From Anaerolineae bacterium (GTDB lineage: Bacteria > Chloroflexota > Anaerolineae > Aggregatilineales > UBA2796), in assembly GCA_019637615.1 (NCBI GenBank), contig JAHBVJ010000024.1, positions 78,241 through 142,240 on the forward strand: 64,000 nucleotides of DNA, written 5' to 3'. Shown one piece after another: positions 44,390 to 52,951 of this stretch (position 1 is its first letter; each line of letters begins with the position of its first letter). Below the pieces are notes generated by a model. It made no database searches, was not told the DNA's origin, and saw only the letters and a program-made list of their open reading frames with translations. The position numbers and the translations under genes are program-made.

Positions 44390-45316
44390 ATGTTACTGTG
44401 TGTCACCCCCAACCCCGCCCTTGACCGCACCTTGACGCTTGCCGATTTTTCGCTCGGCGGCATCTTCCGCCCCACCGCCGTCCTGAACGCGGCGGGTGGC
44501 AAAGGTGTCAACACCGCCCGTGCAGCCCGCGTGTTAGGCGTCGATAGTCTGTGTATGGGGCCACTCGGCGGTTACACGGGGCGTTTCGTGGCGGAATTAG
44601 CCGAGCGCGAAGGCTTGCACGGCGCATGGACGTGGGTGGATAAGCTCACGCGCATCTGCACCATCATCGTCAATGCCAGCAATTACGAAGTGACCAGCGT
44701 CTACGAGCAGATGGACGCCCTCAATCTTGACGAGTGGCAGCGCGTACAGCACGACATCGAAGCGCATATCCACCAAGCCGAATCCGTCTGCATTAGCAGC
44801 AGCGTCCCCAAAGGCGTCACGCCCACAGCCTTCGCGGACTTCGTCGCCGCGCTTGTCGCCAGCGGCAAACCCGTTTGGGTGGATACCAGCGGTGCGCCCC
44901 TCGCCGCTGCCATGAACGTGCCCAACGTCAATATCAAGATCAACGACGAAGAAGCCGCCGAAGCCTTGGGCCAAGCGATTCACGATCCCGATCAAGCTAT
45001 CAGCGCGGCGCAGTCCCTGAGTCAGCGCACGGGCGGCGCAGTCGTGATTACGTTGGGCGGGCGCGGCGCGGTGATGGCCTCCGCTGGCGAAGGCTGGCAA
45101 TCCACGCCGCCTAAAATCGAGGTAAAAAGCACCGTTGGCAGCGGCGATTCATTCTTAGCGGGTCTGATGATCGGGCTGCGTGAGTCGGCGGAGAATGCCT
45201 TGCGCCTTGCCATCGCTACTGGAGCCGCCAACGCCATGTCCATCGGCGGCGGTCAATTCTCCCGCGCCGATGTGGACGCACTAGCCGCCAAGACGCACGT
45301 AACGCGGCGTGCCTGA
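44390..45316 (+). CDS. PfkB-family sugar kinase (1-phosphofructokinase / tagatose-6-phosphate kinase type)
   Basis: 308 residues. The N-terminus CVTPNPALDRTL and AAGGKGVNTARAARVLG match the FruK/LacC group, and VGSGDSFLAGLMIG contains the catalytic Asp and anion hole. It phosphorylates a sugar phosphate, probably fructose-1-phosphate or tagatose-6-phosphate, in the cytoplasm. No PTS or other fru genes nearby, so the exact substrate is open. The preceding gap holds a heptamer repeat. Confidence 0.85.
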   Translation: MLLCVTPNPALDRTLTLADFSLGGIFRPTAVLNAAGGKGVNTARAARVLGVDSLCMGPLGGYTGRFVAELAEREGLHGAWTWVDKLTRICTIIVNASNYEVTSVYEQMDALNLDEWQRVQHDIEAHIHQAESVCISSSVPKGVTPTAFADFVAALVASGKPVWVDTSGAPLAAAMNVPNVNIKINDEEAAEALGQAIHDPDQAISAAQSLSQRTGGAVVITLGGRGAVMASAGEGWQSTPPKIEVKSTVGSGDSFLAGLMIGLRESAENALRLAIATGAANAMSIGGGQFSRADVDALAAKTHVTRRA

Positions 45317-45362
45317 TCCTGCTTCCTTGAACTGCCGGATCAGCCAGCCGCGCACTACTGAC

Positions 45363-45821
45363 TCATGTTGATGCGAGATGGTTGTTCGGCAGTTTCAAGG
45401 TTGGCAGCCACGCGCGGATTTTCTGATCGATCTGGTCGCGGATGTCGCGGAACTTCGCCAATTTTTGATCCTCCGATCCTTCTGCCTTAGCTGGGTCTTC
45501 AAAATCCCAGTGTTCGCGGTAGATCACGCCCGGAAACACGCTCGGACACTGTGCCTCAGCCTGAGCGCATACCGTAACCATGTACAAAAACGACATTTTG
45601 CCAAGATACACCTTAATGCTCTTGGAATACTGCGCTGATGTATCGATCCCCAGTTCTGCCAGAACCTTCACGGTCAGCGGATTCAAGACGCTGGGTTCTA
45701 GTCCGGCGCTGTGCGCTTCGATGTGGTCGCCCGCATGATAGCGGAGCAGTGCTTCCGCCATCTGGCTGCGCGCGGTATTGCCTGTGCAAAGAAACAAAAC
45801 GCGCGGCTTCGGATCGCTCAT
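45363..45821 (-). CDS. arsC: Arsenate reductase (LMW-phosphatase type), second copy
   Basis: 152 residues: RVLFLCTGNTARSQMAEALLRYHAGDHIEAHSAGLEPS with the CX5R active-site loop, then VCAQAEAQCPSVFPGVIYREHWDFEDPAKAEG with the resolving Cys pair region. Thioredoxin-type arsenate reductase, reducing arsenate to arsenite. Overlaps the aquaporin stop (ATGA). Last gene of the four-gene operon. Confidence 0.9.
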   Translation of the reverse strand: MSDPKPRVLFLCTGNTARSQMAEALLRYHAGDHIEAHSAGLEPSVLNPLTVKVLAELGIDTSAQYSKSIKVYLGKMSFLYMVTVCAQAEAQCPSVFPGVIYREHWDFEDPAKAEGSEDQKLAKFRDIRDQIDQKIRAWLPTLKLPNNHLAST

Positions 45822-46501
45822 GATTCACTTCCCTTCATGGCTAAATGTGGTTCACGGATTGCTTGATACAGGATTGCCCCTAAGGCAGCACCGAGGATCG
45901 GCGCAGCCCAATAAATCCAATGATCACGCCAATTTCCTGATAGCAGCGCGGGGCCAAACGAACGCGCCGGATTCATCGATGCGCCCGTCAGCGGGCCACC
46001 CCACAGCGCATCCAGTGCCACCGTCGCCCCGATTGCTACCGACGCCAGATGACTCGCCGCTTTTCCGTCGGTCGCTACTGACAAAATCACGAACATCAAG
46101 CAGCCTGTCAGCAGCAGTTCGATCCCGAACGCTTGCCATACAGTGCCCGATGGCAGCGTCGCCCCCAGATTCGCGACATCCCCGATCAGTAGCCGCAGGG
46201 TCGCCGCGCCCGCACTCGCCCCCGCCACTTGAGCCGCCGCATATAATGGCACCTCGCGCCAACGGAAATGCTTGGTCAGCGCAAAGGCGATTGTCACTGC
46301 CGGATTGAAATGTGCTCCCGAAATATGCCCACTCGCCGCGATCATCACCATCACGATAAAGCCGAACGTTAACGCGATGCCAGCGTGTGTCAGTGCGCCC
46401 GTCTGGGCGTTCACCATAATCGCGCCGCAGCCTGCCACCACGATGGCATACGCCCCGATGAATTCCGCGCCCATCCGCCGCCACAACATCGTATCTGTCA
46501 A
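45818..46501 (-). CDS. aqpS: Aquaglyceroporin-like channel (AqpS-type)
   Basis: About 227 residues. I chose TTG at 46501 because GGGAG lies six bases before it inside the end of the preceding arsC; translation would continue into MLWRRMGAEFIGAYAIVVAGCGAIMVN. Six membrane helices and two half-helices with NPA motifs (HFNPAVTIA and ASMNPARSFGPA). In Sinorhizobium-type ars operons an aquaporin (AqpS) lets arsenite out after ArsC reduction. Located between two arsC genes, this fits here. No ArsB or Acr3 pump is in the cluster. Confidence 0.85.
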   Translation of the reverse strand: MTDTMLWRRMGAEFIGAYAIVVAGCGAIMVNAQTGALTHAGIALTFGFIVMVMIAASGHISGAHFNPAVTIAFALTKHFRWREVPLYAAAQVAGASAGAATLRLLIGDVANLGATLPSGTVWQAFGIELLLTGCLMFVILSVATDGKAASHLASVAIGATVALDALWGGPLTGASMNPARSFGPALLSGNWRDHWIYWAAPILGAALGAILYQAIREPHLAMKGSES

Positions 46502-46502
46502 G

Positions 46503-46940
46503 TTAAACTCCCACCGGAGAGGTGTGCGCGATTTCATCGGCCCATGTCTTGAACTGCTTCGCCAGCGCATCCCGTACTTGACGGAATGCGTCTTGCTTTG
46601 CCGTCTCATCGCCCTCCACCGCCGCCGGATCGAGGAAGCTCCAATGGATGCGCTGTGCCTTGCCGGGGAAGATTGGGCATGTTTCGGCGGCGTTATCGCA
46701 GACCGTGATCACATAATCAAACGGCTGGCTCAAATACTCGTTCAGATGCTTGGATCGCTGTTGACTGATGTCGATGCCTACTTCCGCCATCGCACGGATC
46801 GCCAGTGGATTCACCGTCGAAGGCTTGCTGCCCGCGCTGAATACGTCCATCTGCTCCCCGGCGAACGTGCGCAGCAGCCCTTCCGCCATCTGGGATCGCG
46901 CCGAGTTACCCGTGCAGAGAATCAGAACTTGCAGTTTCAT
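46503..46940 (-). CDS. arsC: Arsenate reductase (LMW-phosphatase type), first copy
   Basis: 145 residues: LQVLILCTGNSARSQMAEGLLRTFAGEQMDVFSAGSKPS with CX5R, TVCDNAAETCPIFPGKAQRIHWSFLDPAAVEGDE with the resolving Cys pair region. Thioredoxin-dependent arsenate reductase. It starts 3 bp after the ArsR-ArsC fusion gene and ends 1 bp before the aquaporin TTG. Confidence 0.92.
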   Translation of the reverse strand: MKLQVLILCTGNSARSQMAEGLLRTFAGEQMDVFSAGSKPSTVNPLAIRAMAEVGIDISQQRSKHLNEYLSQPFDYVITVCDNAAETCPIFPGKAQRIHWSFLDPAAVEGDETAKQDAFRQVRDALAKQFKTWADEIAHTSPVGV

Positions 46941-46943
46941 AAC

Positions 46944-47666
46944 CTATCCTTGTAATTGCATGAGGAAAAATTGGGAGCGCTTGTAAAGTTGCCGTGCCAC
47001 CTCGCGGAAGGCATCCGGTTGTTCATTAGCATCCGCCGCTGCTGGATCAGTCAAACTCCAGTGAATGTCATGGTCAGCGTTGGCGAACGTCGGGCACGCC
47101 TCGCGCACACGATCACATACGGTAACCACATACTCAAAGTGCTGTCCGTCGAACAGATCGAGATGCTTCGGGGTCTGTTGACTCGCGTCCAGCCCATATT
47201 CTGCCAGCGTACTAAGCGCCAATGGGTGGATCGGTTGGGGCTGTGTCCCTGCGCTAAACACTTCCACCCGCTTGCCTGCCAGTGCCCGCATCATACATTC
47301 CGCCATCTGAGAGCGGGCGCGGTTCTCGGTACACAGAAACAGAATGCGGATCGGTTCTGTAGATTCCAACGCGGTTGCTGGCGTACCGAGCGCCGGATGG
47401 ATTGCCGCGCCAAGTGTCTGGAATTCGGTCTGTAGCCGTTGGACATCAAGGCTGTAATACACATCCCGCGCGTCTGCGCTGCTGCGCCGTTCGGTGACGA
47501 GTTGAGCATCGCGCAGCAAGCGCAAATGGTACGACACCAGATTTTGCGGCTGCTGCGTCAGCCTGACGAGTTCTGCCACACGGCGGTCACTCTGGCTTAA
47601 GCTGGTGACCAGTTGCCAGCGTAGATCATGGGCAAGTGCTTGAATGAGTGGTGGAATATTCATCAT
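46944..47666 (-). CDS. ArsR-type repressor fused to an ArsC-like domain
   Basis: 240 residues. Residues 1-80 form an ArsR-like winged helix (PPLIQALAHDLRWQLVTSLSQSDRRVAELVRLTQQPQNLVSYHLRLLRDAQLVTERRSSADARDVYYSLD). Residues 105-240 are an LMW-phosphatase/ArsC domain (RILFLCTENRARSQMAECMMRALAGKRVEVFSAGTQPQ, with CX5R, then TVCDRVREACPTF). A regulator-enzyme fusion that heads the operon. A near-perfect palindrome and a sigma-70 promoter lie just upstream, so autorepression is likely. Confidence 0.88.
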   Translation of the reverse strand: MMNIPPLIQALAHDLRWQLVTSLSQSDRRVAELVRLTQQPQNLVSYHLRLLRDAQLVTERRSSADARDVYYSLDVQRLQTEFQTLGAAIHPALGTPATALESTEPIRILFLCTENRARSQMAECMMRALAGKRVEVFSAGTQPQPIHPLALSTLAEYGLDASQQTPKHLDLFDGQHFEYVVTVCDRVREACPTFANADHDIHWSLTDPAAADANEQPDAFREVARQLYKRSQFFLMQLQG

Positions 47667-47696
47667 AAATTACATCAAATCAATTTGATGTAATTT
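47667..47696 (-). promoter_or_regulatory. ArsR operator palindrome
   Basis: Perfect inverted repeat: arms AAATTACATCAAAT and ATTTGATGTAATTT (14 bp each) around CA. It overlaps the -10 and start of transcription and directly touches the ArsR-ArsC start codon. ATCAA-N6-TTGAT is the usual ArsR-type core. Confidence 0.8.
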
Positions 47697-47720
47697 ACTA
47701 AACTTCTTTTATGCTGTCAA
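47692..47720 (-). promoter_or_regulatory. Sigma-70 promoter of the arsenic operon
   Basis: Minus strand TTGACA (47715-47720), 17-bp spacer, TAAATT (47692-47697). The operator covers the -10 box, so repressor binding would block polymerase. Confidence 0.7.
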
Positions 47721-48193
47721 TATCATCATTGTCGCTACCTTAAAACTGCCTCTTGACTCAACTCGAATGTTCGGATATAATTTTGTGTACTAACAAAAAA
47801 ACATATGCAGAATGCCGATCTATTAATTACCGCAGATCAGATGATCCGAATCGAAAATTCCCTTCGAATCATCACAGAAATGATCTGAATTGAGCAGATA
47901 AATCAGATCATATTCCGATCATTTGCCCCCTCCTGACCTAATAGAATGCGACTAACATGATCTGAATTCCACGCGCAATCGGATCATTCAATGATCGAAT
48001 CGATCATCATTCGGATCATTTCAGCTAGAACAAACAAATTGCAGTATTGGCGTGAGACAGTCGGTGATTCTAGAATCAGAAGCAGAAGGAAAGCGTGCAA
48101 AACAAAAGAAGCATTGCGAGATGGATACACTCCACATCGACAATGCTCCATGCTGGTTAAGCTGAGATGGTAACGGGCAGCGGTTCCGCGCCC
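47697..48193. other. Intergenic region containing RNA copy 2
   Basis: About 497 bp between the arsenic operon and the 3' end of fabF. It contains the arsenic-operon promoter, the candidate RNA element, and a 170-bp tail (48020-48193) where nothing was recognised. Confidence 0.4.
47749..48020 (+). ncRNA. Candidate structured small RNA, copy 2 (GATC-hairpin element)
   Basis: Second copy of the element at 30702-30950. Promoter TTGACT (47753-47758), 17 bp, TATAAT (47776-47781). Stem 1 AAATGATCTGA (47878-47888) with TCAGATCATAT (47903-47913), one mismatch. Stem 2 ATGATCTG (47957-47964) with CGGATCAT (47980-47987), where the A-to-G change still pairs (U-G). Stem 3 identical to copy 1 (47991-48007). 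The C-rich linker GCCCCCTCCTGACC is at 47925-47938. No open frame shared with copy 1. It is divergent from the arsenic operon. Confidence 0.6.
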
Positions 48194-49450
48194 TTAGATG
48201 CTGCCGAATAGCACGCTGGCGTTTTGCCCGCCTAACCCGAAACTGTTGGACAGCACGCGTTTCAGCTTGCCCTCGCGCGCCACATTGGGCACATAATCCA
48301 GATCGCAGTCGGGATCGGGGTTCTCGTAGTTGATCGTGGGATGAATTACCTGATCCACGAGGGACTTGATGGCGACGATGGCTTCTATCGCACCAGACGC
48401 GCCCATCGCGTGACCGAGCATACTCTTGGTGGAACTTACCGCCAATTTATAGGCGTAATGGTTAAACACGCGCTTAATTGCCATCGTCTCTACGGCATCA
48501 TTTGCGACGGTAGAAGTGCCATGCGCGTTGATGTAATCAACCTCGTCCACGTTAGTTTGCCCGCTTTGTAAAGCCCACTGCATCGCGCGGGCTGGCCCAC
48601 GCCCTTCCTTGTCGAGCGCCGCCACGTGCAGGGCATCGGACGAGACGCCGCAGCCGAGCACTTCCGCGTAGATTCGTGCGCCGCGTTTGATGGCACGTTC
48701 CAACGTTTCAAGGATCAGGATGCCGCAGCCTTCGCTGTAGACGAATCCTCGACGTTCGCGGTCAAACGGACGGCTGGCTTTTTCGGGTTCGTTTTCGAAG
48801 CCACGTACCAATACTGTCATGGCGTCAAAGGCGGAGAACGCATAATCCGCGATGACCGACTCGACGCCGCCAACGACAGCGATGTCAGCTTGTCCAAGCC
48901 GGAGCATATCACTCCCAACGCCGATGGATTGGCAGCCCGTCGCGCAGGCCGTCGATAACGCGTTGATTGGCCCTGTAGCATGGGTAAAACGGCTGATGTA
49001 ATGCGCGGGCATATTCGGTAAGCCGCTGACCAAACCAAAGGGATTGATGCGCTTCTTAAAGGCTCGATAATCATAAGTCTGTTCGGCGAGAATTTCGTAG
49101 CCGCCAAGCCCTGTACCAACGGCGACGCCGATGCGCTCTGAGTTTTCGACGAGTTCCTCTTCGGTCAGGCCAGCATCGTCAATTGCCATTTTCGCTGTCG
49201 CTACTGCGAATTGCGACGAGCGTGCCATGCGTCGTGCTTCTTTGCGGTCAATATATTGAGTCGGGTCAAAGTCAGGGACTTCGCCCGCTACCTTGATCGG
49301 CAGATCAGTCGGCGCAAAGGTCGAAATACGACGGATGCCCGATAGCCCTGCTACGAGTTTGTCCCACATTGTTTGAACTGTACCAAGCGCGGTTAGTGCG
49401 CCCATTCCGGTGACAACCACGCGCGGGAGTCCGTTTTTCGTCGGCTCCAT
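48194..49450 (-). CDS. fabF: Beta-ketoacyl-ACP synthase II
   Basis: 418 residues. RVVVTGMGALTALG, LSTACATGCQSIG with the catalytic Cys, INAHGTSTVANDAVE with the first His, and SSTKSMLGHAMGASGAIEAI with the second His. KASII elongates acyl chains in fatty acid synthesis. No other fab genes nearby; plsC upstream on the same strand suggests a phospholipid-related context. Confidence 0.93.
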   Translation of the reverse strand: MEPTKNGLPRVVVTGMGALTALGTVQTMWDKLVAGLSGIRRISTFAPTDLPIKVAGEVPDFDPTQYIDRKEARRMARSSQFAVATAKMAIDDAGLTEEELVENSERIGVAVGTGLGGYEILAEQTYDYRAFKKRINPFGLVSGLPNMPAHYISRFTHATGPINALSTACATGCQSIGVGSDMLRLGQADIAVVGGVESVIADYAFSAFDAMTVLVRGFENEPEKASRPFDRERRGFVYSEGCGILILETLERAIKRGARIYAEVLGCGVSSDALHVAALDKEGRGPARAMQWALQSGQTNVDEVDYINAHGTSTVANDAVETMAIKRVFNHYAYKLAVSSTKSMLGHAMGASGAIEAIVAIKSLVDQVIHPTINYENPDPDCDLDYVPNVAREGKLKRVLSNSFGLGGQNASVLFGSI

Positions 49451-49635
49451 AACCCGGATCGCCTTTCCATATCAACACAATAGGTCTATGTCTGTATCCG
49501 CGAACTCTATATTCTACTAACCTCCGTGCGGTTTTCCTAGTCACGTTTACGCAGCAAAGTGGCGTGAGGTTGCAACCGCCGAGCAAGCCTTACAGGATAA
49601 AAGATGATGAGCCTGAGCGACAGTATCTCGCTTCT

Positions 49636-50649
49636 TTAACGAGACAACGGCGTATCCTTGCGCATGGTGGGGCGCAGCACCAGCGCCGTAAATTCACCGC
49701 GTCCGATCATCTCGATGAGGGTTTCTAAACTCGCATATAAACGCTGACTTTTGGTCTCTCCTAGTCGATACTCCATATAGCCCGCAAAGTCTCCATGCAG
49801 CGACTCTAGCAGGGAACGCGCAGCTTGCGCCACCATCGTCGGAGATTGGTAACTTCTGGTAAGTAGCGATGATAAAGTCAACTTGGCGACTTGGATAAAA
49901 GGAGCCATCAGGTTTGGCTTTTGGAGAATCTCACCGAGTACCTCACCATCCGGCAACGGCAAAAGTTCGGGCGTCTTGCCGCGCAGCGTTTCGACCTGCA
50001 ACCCATAAACGGTGTGGGCAAGCGTGTCGTAGCGGGCTTGATCAGCGGGAGGCAGCAGATCGTAAATACGCTGCATCATGAGCATCGTCGCGTCGATCTG
50101 TACTTGATCCCGCTGCGCTCGTTTTTCCGGCTGGCTTACGGCGGGTATCAGTTCCCCGACGTTTACTGAAAGATGAGGGCGCTGTAACCGCACGACCTGA
50201 CTCCACGATTGATAAGTGCCACCCAACCCGATTGGAAGGATGGGCGCAGTGGTCATCATCGACAGGTAAGTCGCCCCTGCTTTGGCGTCGGTGATCGGCT
50301 TTTCCCATGTGCCGCCTTCAGGGAACAACGCGAGGCAGTGACCCTGCTTCAAGACATCCATCATGCGCTTGATGCTCGCCATTTCAAGCTGGTTCGTGCG
50401 CCTGACACGGATGATGTTGGGCAGCTTGACGGCGATATTGGCGGGAAACTGCAATTGGAAGTCACCGGGGCCGACAAACGTCACATCATCCCGCTGGATG
50501 ACGCTAAAAAGAAGCAGCGGATCGATAGTCGAAGCATGGTTTGCAACGACAAGGAGCGCGCTCTGTTTCGGTAGCCGCTCCACGTTGGTGAACGATGTCC
50601 GCGTGAGGCTGCGGATGATGAGTTGAGAGAATGCACGCGCACGATTCAC
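49636..50649 (-). CDS. 1-acyl-sn-glycerol-3-phosphate acyltransferase-like protein
   Basis: 337 residues. PlsC motifs: VVANHASTIDPLLLF (H-X4-D), LFPEGGTWEKP, and PILPIGLGGTY. It adds an acyl chain to lysophosphatidate-type substrates at the membrane. The C-terminal 130 residues beyond the PlsC domain have no motif known to me. It starts 2 bp after mgsA ends, so the two are coupled. fabF follows after 185 bp. Confidence 0.85.
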   Translation of the reverse strand: MNRARAFSQLIIRSLTRTSFTNVERLPKQSALLVVANHASTIDPLLLFSVIQRDDVTFVGPGDFQLQFPANIAVKLPNIIRVRRTNQLEMASIKRMMDVLKQGHCLALFPEGGTWEKPITDAKAGATYLSMMTTAPILPIGLGGTYQSWSQVVRLQRPHLSVNVGELIPAVSQPEKRAQRDQVQIDATMLMMQRIYDLLPPADQARYDTLAHTVYGLQVETLRGKTPELLPLPDGEVLGEILQKPNLMAPFIQVAKLTLSSLLTRSYQSPTMVAQAARSLLESLHGDFAGYMEYRLGETKSQRLYASLETLIEMIGRGEFTALVLRPTMRKDTPLSR

Positions 50650-50651
50650 AA

Positions 50652-51026
50652 TCAGACCGCCTTGTTGCTCACAATATAAGCTGCTGTTGCCGCGTTGGTC
50701 GCGATGGCGACATTATGCACGTTGCAAATGCGCAGCAGCGATTGAATGTCAGGATCGTGCGGTTGACTAGTTAGCGGATCGGTGAAAAAAAAGACGGCTT
50801 CGATTCTTTTCTCGGCAACCATAGCGGCAATTTGCGCGTCGCCGCCGAACGGCCCTGATAACATCTTTTGGATTTCCAACCCACATTTTTCTTCGAGCAG
50901 TCTGCCCGTCGAGGCGGTGGCGATGAGATGATATTGTTTGAGAATTTCGCGATATTGCATGACAAACGCCACCATATCGGCTTTTTTTCCGTCATGCGCA
51001 ATCAGTGCTAGTGTTTTTTCGGGCAT
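50652..51026 (-). CDS. mgsA: Methylglyoxal synthase
   Basis: 124 residues. LALIAHDGKKADMVAFV, ATASTGRLLE, LSGPFGGDAQIAAMVAE with the catalytic Asp, and FFFTDPLTSQPHDPDIQSLLRICNVHNVAIATNAATA are diagnostic. It makes methylglyoxal from dihydroxyacetone phosphate, a phosphate-starvation bypass. First gene of the mgsA-plsC pair. Confidence 0.95.
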   Translation of the reverse strand: MPEKTLALIAHDGKKADMVAFVMQYREILKQYHLIATASTGRLLEEKCGLEIQKMLSGPFGGDAQIAAMVAEKRIEAVFFFTDPLTSQPHDPDIQSLLRICNVHNVAIATNAATAAYIVSNKAV

Positions 51027-51112
51027 GAAAATCCTGTCCCTTGACCCCCGATAATGCTTTCAAGTATAATCGGCATGTGTAGAAAAGGTGTTAATTCATT
51101 TTCTCTGCGCAA

Positions 51113-51186
51113 GGGCACTTAGCTCAATTGGTCAGAGCGCTTCGCTTACACCGAAGAGGTTAGGGGTTCGAGTCCCTTAGTGCCCA
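51113..51186 (+). tRNA. tRNA-Val (anticodon TAC)
   Basis: 74 nt cloverleaf. Acceptor stem GGGCACT (51113-51119) with AGTGCCC (51179-51185), discriminator A; D arm AGCTCAATTGGTCAGAGC; anticodon arm CTTCG-CTTACAC-CGAAG with TAC; T arm GGGGTTCGAGTCCC. No encoded CCA. The serine recombinase gene ends antisense within its 3' half (51160-51186), marking the attachment site of the island. Confidence 0.95.
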
Positions 51187-52698
51187 CTCGCTAACATGAG
51201 GGTCAATCTCGATAGAGGTTGGCTCTTTTGCATTCTGCCCCAAAATAACGTGATAATCCGCCTTAAGCGTGACTTCCACAACATGACCTCGGTCAATATA
51301 GATTCGGTCAACGATAAGTTTCACTAGCTCATGTTGACGCTCAACATCGTCACCACATTGCTTAAAGTGGTCTGCGAAGTTTTCCAAGATATCGACGGCA
51401 ACGTCAAGCTCTTCACGTACAGGCGTCAATTTCTCAAGCTCCTGTTGCAATTTCACTCGTTTTTCTAGGTAATCGGCCTTATCCGTGATGAACCCGTTGT
51501 CCCATCGAAAGTCCATACGTTCAATCGTTTGGCGAATTTCGGCAATGCGTTGTTCAAGGCTCAGTTCACCCAAGATTTCACCAACGGTTGTGAGGATGCG
51601 ACTTTTCCAGTCAGCGGGTGGTTTCAGGGTTGTGAGAACCTCAAGCACTTCTGCATCGATAGCATCTTGACGAGCACCGATTTGTGGACAGTCATGACCA
51701 GCAAATTTTGCCCCACAGCGATAGTAGAGACGATTGCCATTCCGTTGACAATACATTTTGCCCCATGATGGAAAATCGGCATTCGGTAGAGGATGGGAAC
51801 AGCAATATTTGCAGTAGACCATACCGCGCAAAAGATAGGGGACGAAGGTTTTTGGCGCTTGTTTATGCGAGTCTCTGAGGACACGAATATTCTGGCATTT
51901 CTCGAATAGGTCTTTCGGTATCACGGGTTCATGTTGACCTTCAAACCACTGGATCGGTTCGGTGAATACCCGCCTTCCTTCGGAGTTGTGCTTGGTCTCC
52001 TGATACCGAATTTTGCCGATGTAAATTCGGTTTCGTAGGATTTCTCGCACGGTATCCTTCGTAAACTTGCGGCCTGACGTGCTGTGGTATCCCTGCTCAT
52101 TTAGTAACCGAGCAATCCCGACATATCCGTACTTGTTTGAGGCATACGCTTCAAACGCCATCAGTAATCCCGGAAGTTCATCTGGATTTGGCACAACTTC
52201 CTTGCCGACCCGTTTTAGACCGAAGGGCACAGCATTGTTGTGATAGCCTTGTCTGCTCTTCTCGCGACGACCTTTGGCAACCTCTGTAGCAAGGTTGCGT
52301 GAATACCACTCGGCAACGCTCTCCATAATGCCCTCAATGAGCGCACCAATTGGGCCATCGCTATCTTCGCTTGGCTCGGTTGCAGAAAAAACCTTAATCC
52401 CATAGTCGTAGCGCAGCAAAGACTTGATCGCAAGTGCATCGGTACGGTTCCGAGCAAAGCGGTCAAATTTGTGTACGACAAGCGCATCAAAAGCGCGTTT
52501 ACGTGCATCCTGACGCATCTCCAGAAAACCGGGGCGGTCAGCGGTTCTCCCCGATTGAGCTTCATCGATATAAACTTTGACAAGTTGCCCATCGCGAGCC
52601 TCTACCCATGTTTGAACTGCCCGACGTTGAGCATCAATTGAGTAGTTGCCGATCTGTTCCTCTGAACTGATGCGTAGATACGCTGCATACCGTGTCAT
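51160..52698 (-). CDS. Large serine recombinase (site-specific integrase)
   Basis: 512 residues from ATG at 52698, behind AAGGA; longer in-frame starts (52842, 52980) would add sequence without resolvase similarity. Resolvase domain (MTRYAAYLRISSEEQIGNYSIDAQRRAVQTW, with catalytic Ser in RISSEEQ; VYIDEAQSGRTADRPGF; VVHKFDRFARN), recombinase domain (about 155-260), zinc ribbon (about 300-370, CKYCCSHP, YRCGAKFAGHDC), coiled coil (about 400-450). The C-terminus WALRDSNP is encoded by the antisense of the tRNA T-arm. It integrates the island at tRNA-Val. Confidence 0.9.
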   Translation of the reverse strand: MTRYAAYLRISSEEQIGNYSIDAQRRAVQTWVEARDGQLVKVYIDEAQSGRTADRPGFLEMRQDARKRAFDALVVHKFDRFARNRTDALAIKSLLRYDYGIKVFSATEPSEDSDGPIGALIEGIMESVAEWYSRNLATEVAKGRREKSRQGYHNNAVPFGLKRVGKEVVPNPDELPGLLMAFEAYASNKYGYVGIARLLNEQGYHSTSGRKFTKDTVREILRNRIYIGKIRYQETKHNSEGRRVFTEPIQWFEGQHEPVIPKDLFEKCQNIRVLRDSHKQAPKTFVPYLLRGMVYCKYCCSHPLPNADFPSWGKMYCQRNGNRLYYRCGAKFAGHDCPQIGARQDAIDAEVLEVLTTLKPPADWKSRILTTVGEILGELSLEQRIAEIRQTIERMDFRWDNGFITDKADYLEKRVKLQQELEKLTPVREELDVAVDILENFADHFKQCGDDVERQHELVKLIVDRIYIDRGHVVEVTLKADYHVILGQNAKEPTSIEIDPHVSEWALRDSNP

Positions 52699-52879
52699 GG
52701 TCAATTTCCTTTTTGGTTTGTTTCTCTTTTGAACCGAGTTTTCGGTTAGGAGTGCCGTCAATCGTTCATCTAATCTCGGCGCAACGAAAAATCTTGGTTG
52801 AGTGAACGGTGAAGATGAACTTATGCGTGTTTGGTCATTCATACCATCCTTTCTAGGCTTATAGCCCCTATAAACAAAA

Positions 52880-52920
52880 CAAGCCGCTTCCAGTGCTTGG
52901 GTAGCAACAGAAGCGGCTTG
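52880..52920 (-). terminator. Terminator or attenuator before the recombinase gene
   Basis: CAAGCCGCTTC (52880-52890) and GAAGCGGCTTG (52910-52920) pair perfectly; on the minus strand TTTTGTTTAT follows. A small ORF precedes it and the integrase follows, so it may act as an attenuator. Confidence 0.65.
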
Positions 52921-52951
52921 AGAAAATATAAGAGTCTTGGGTAGACTTATC

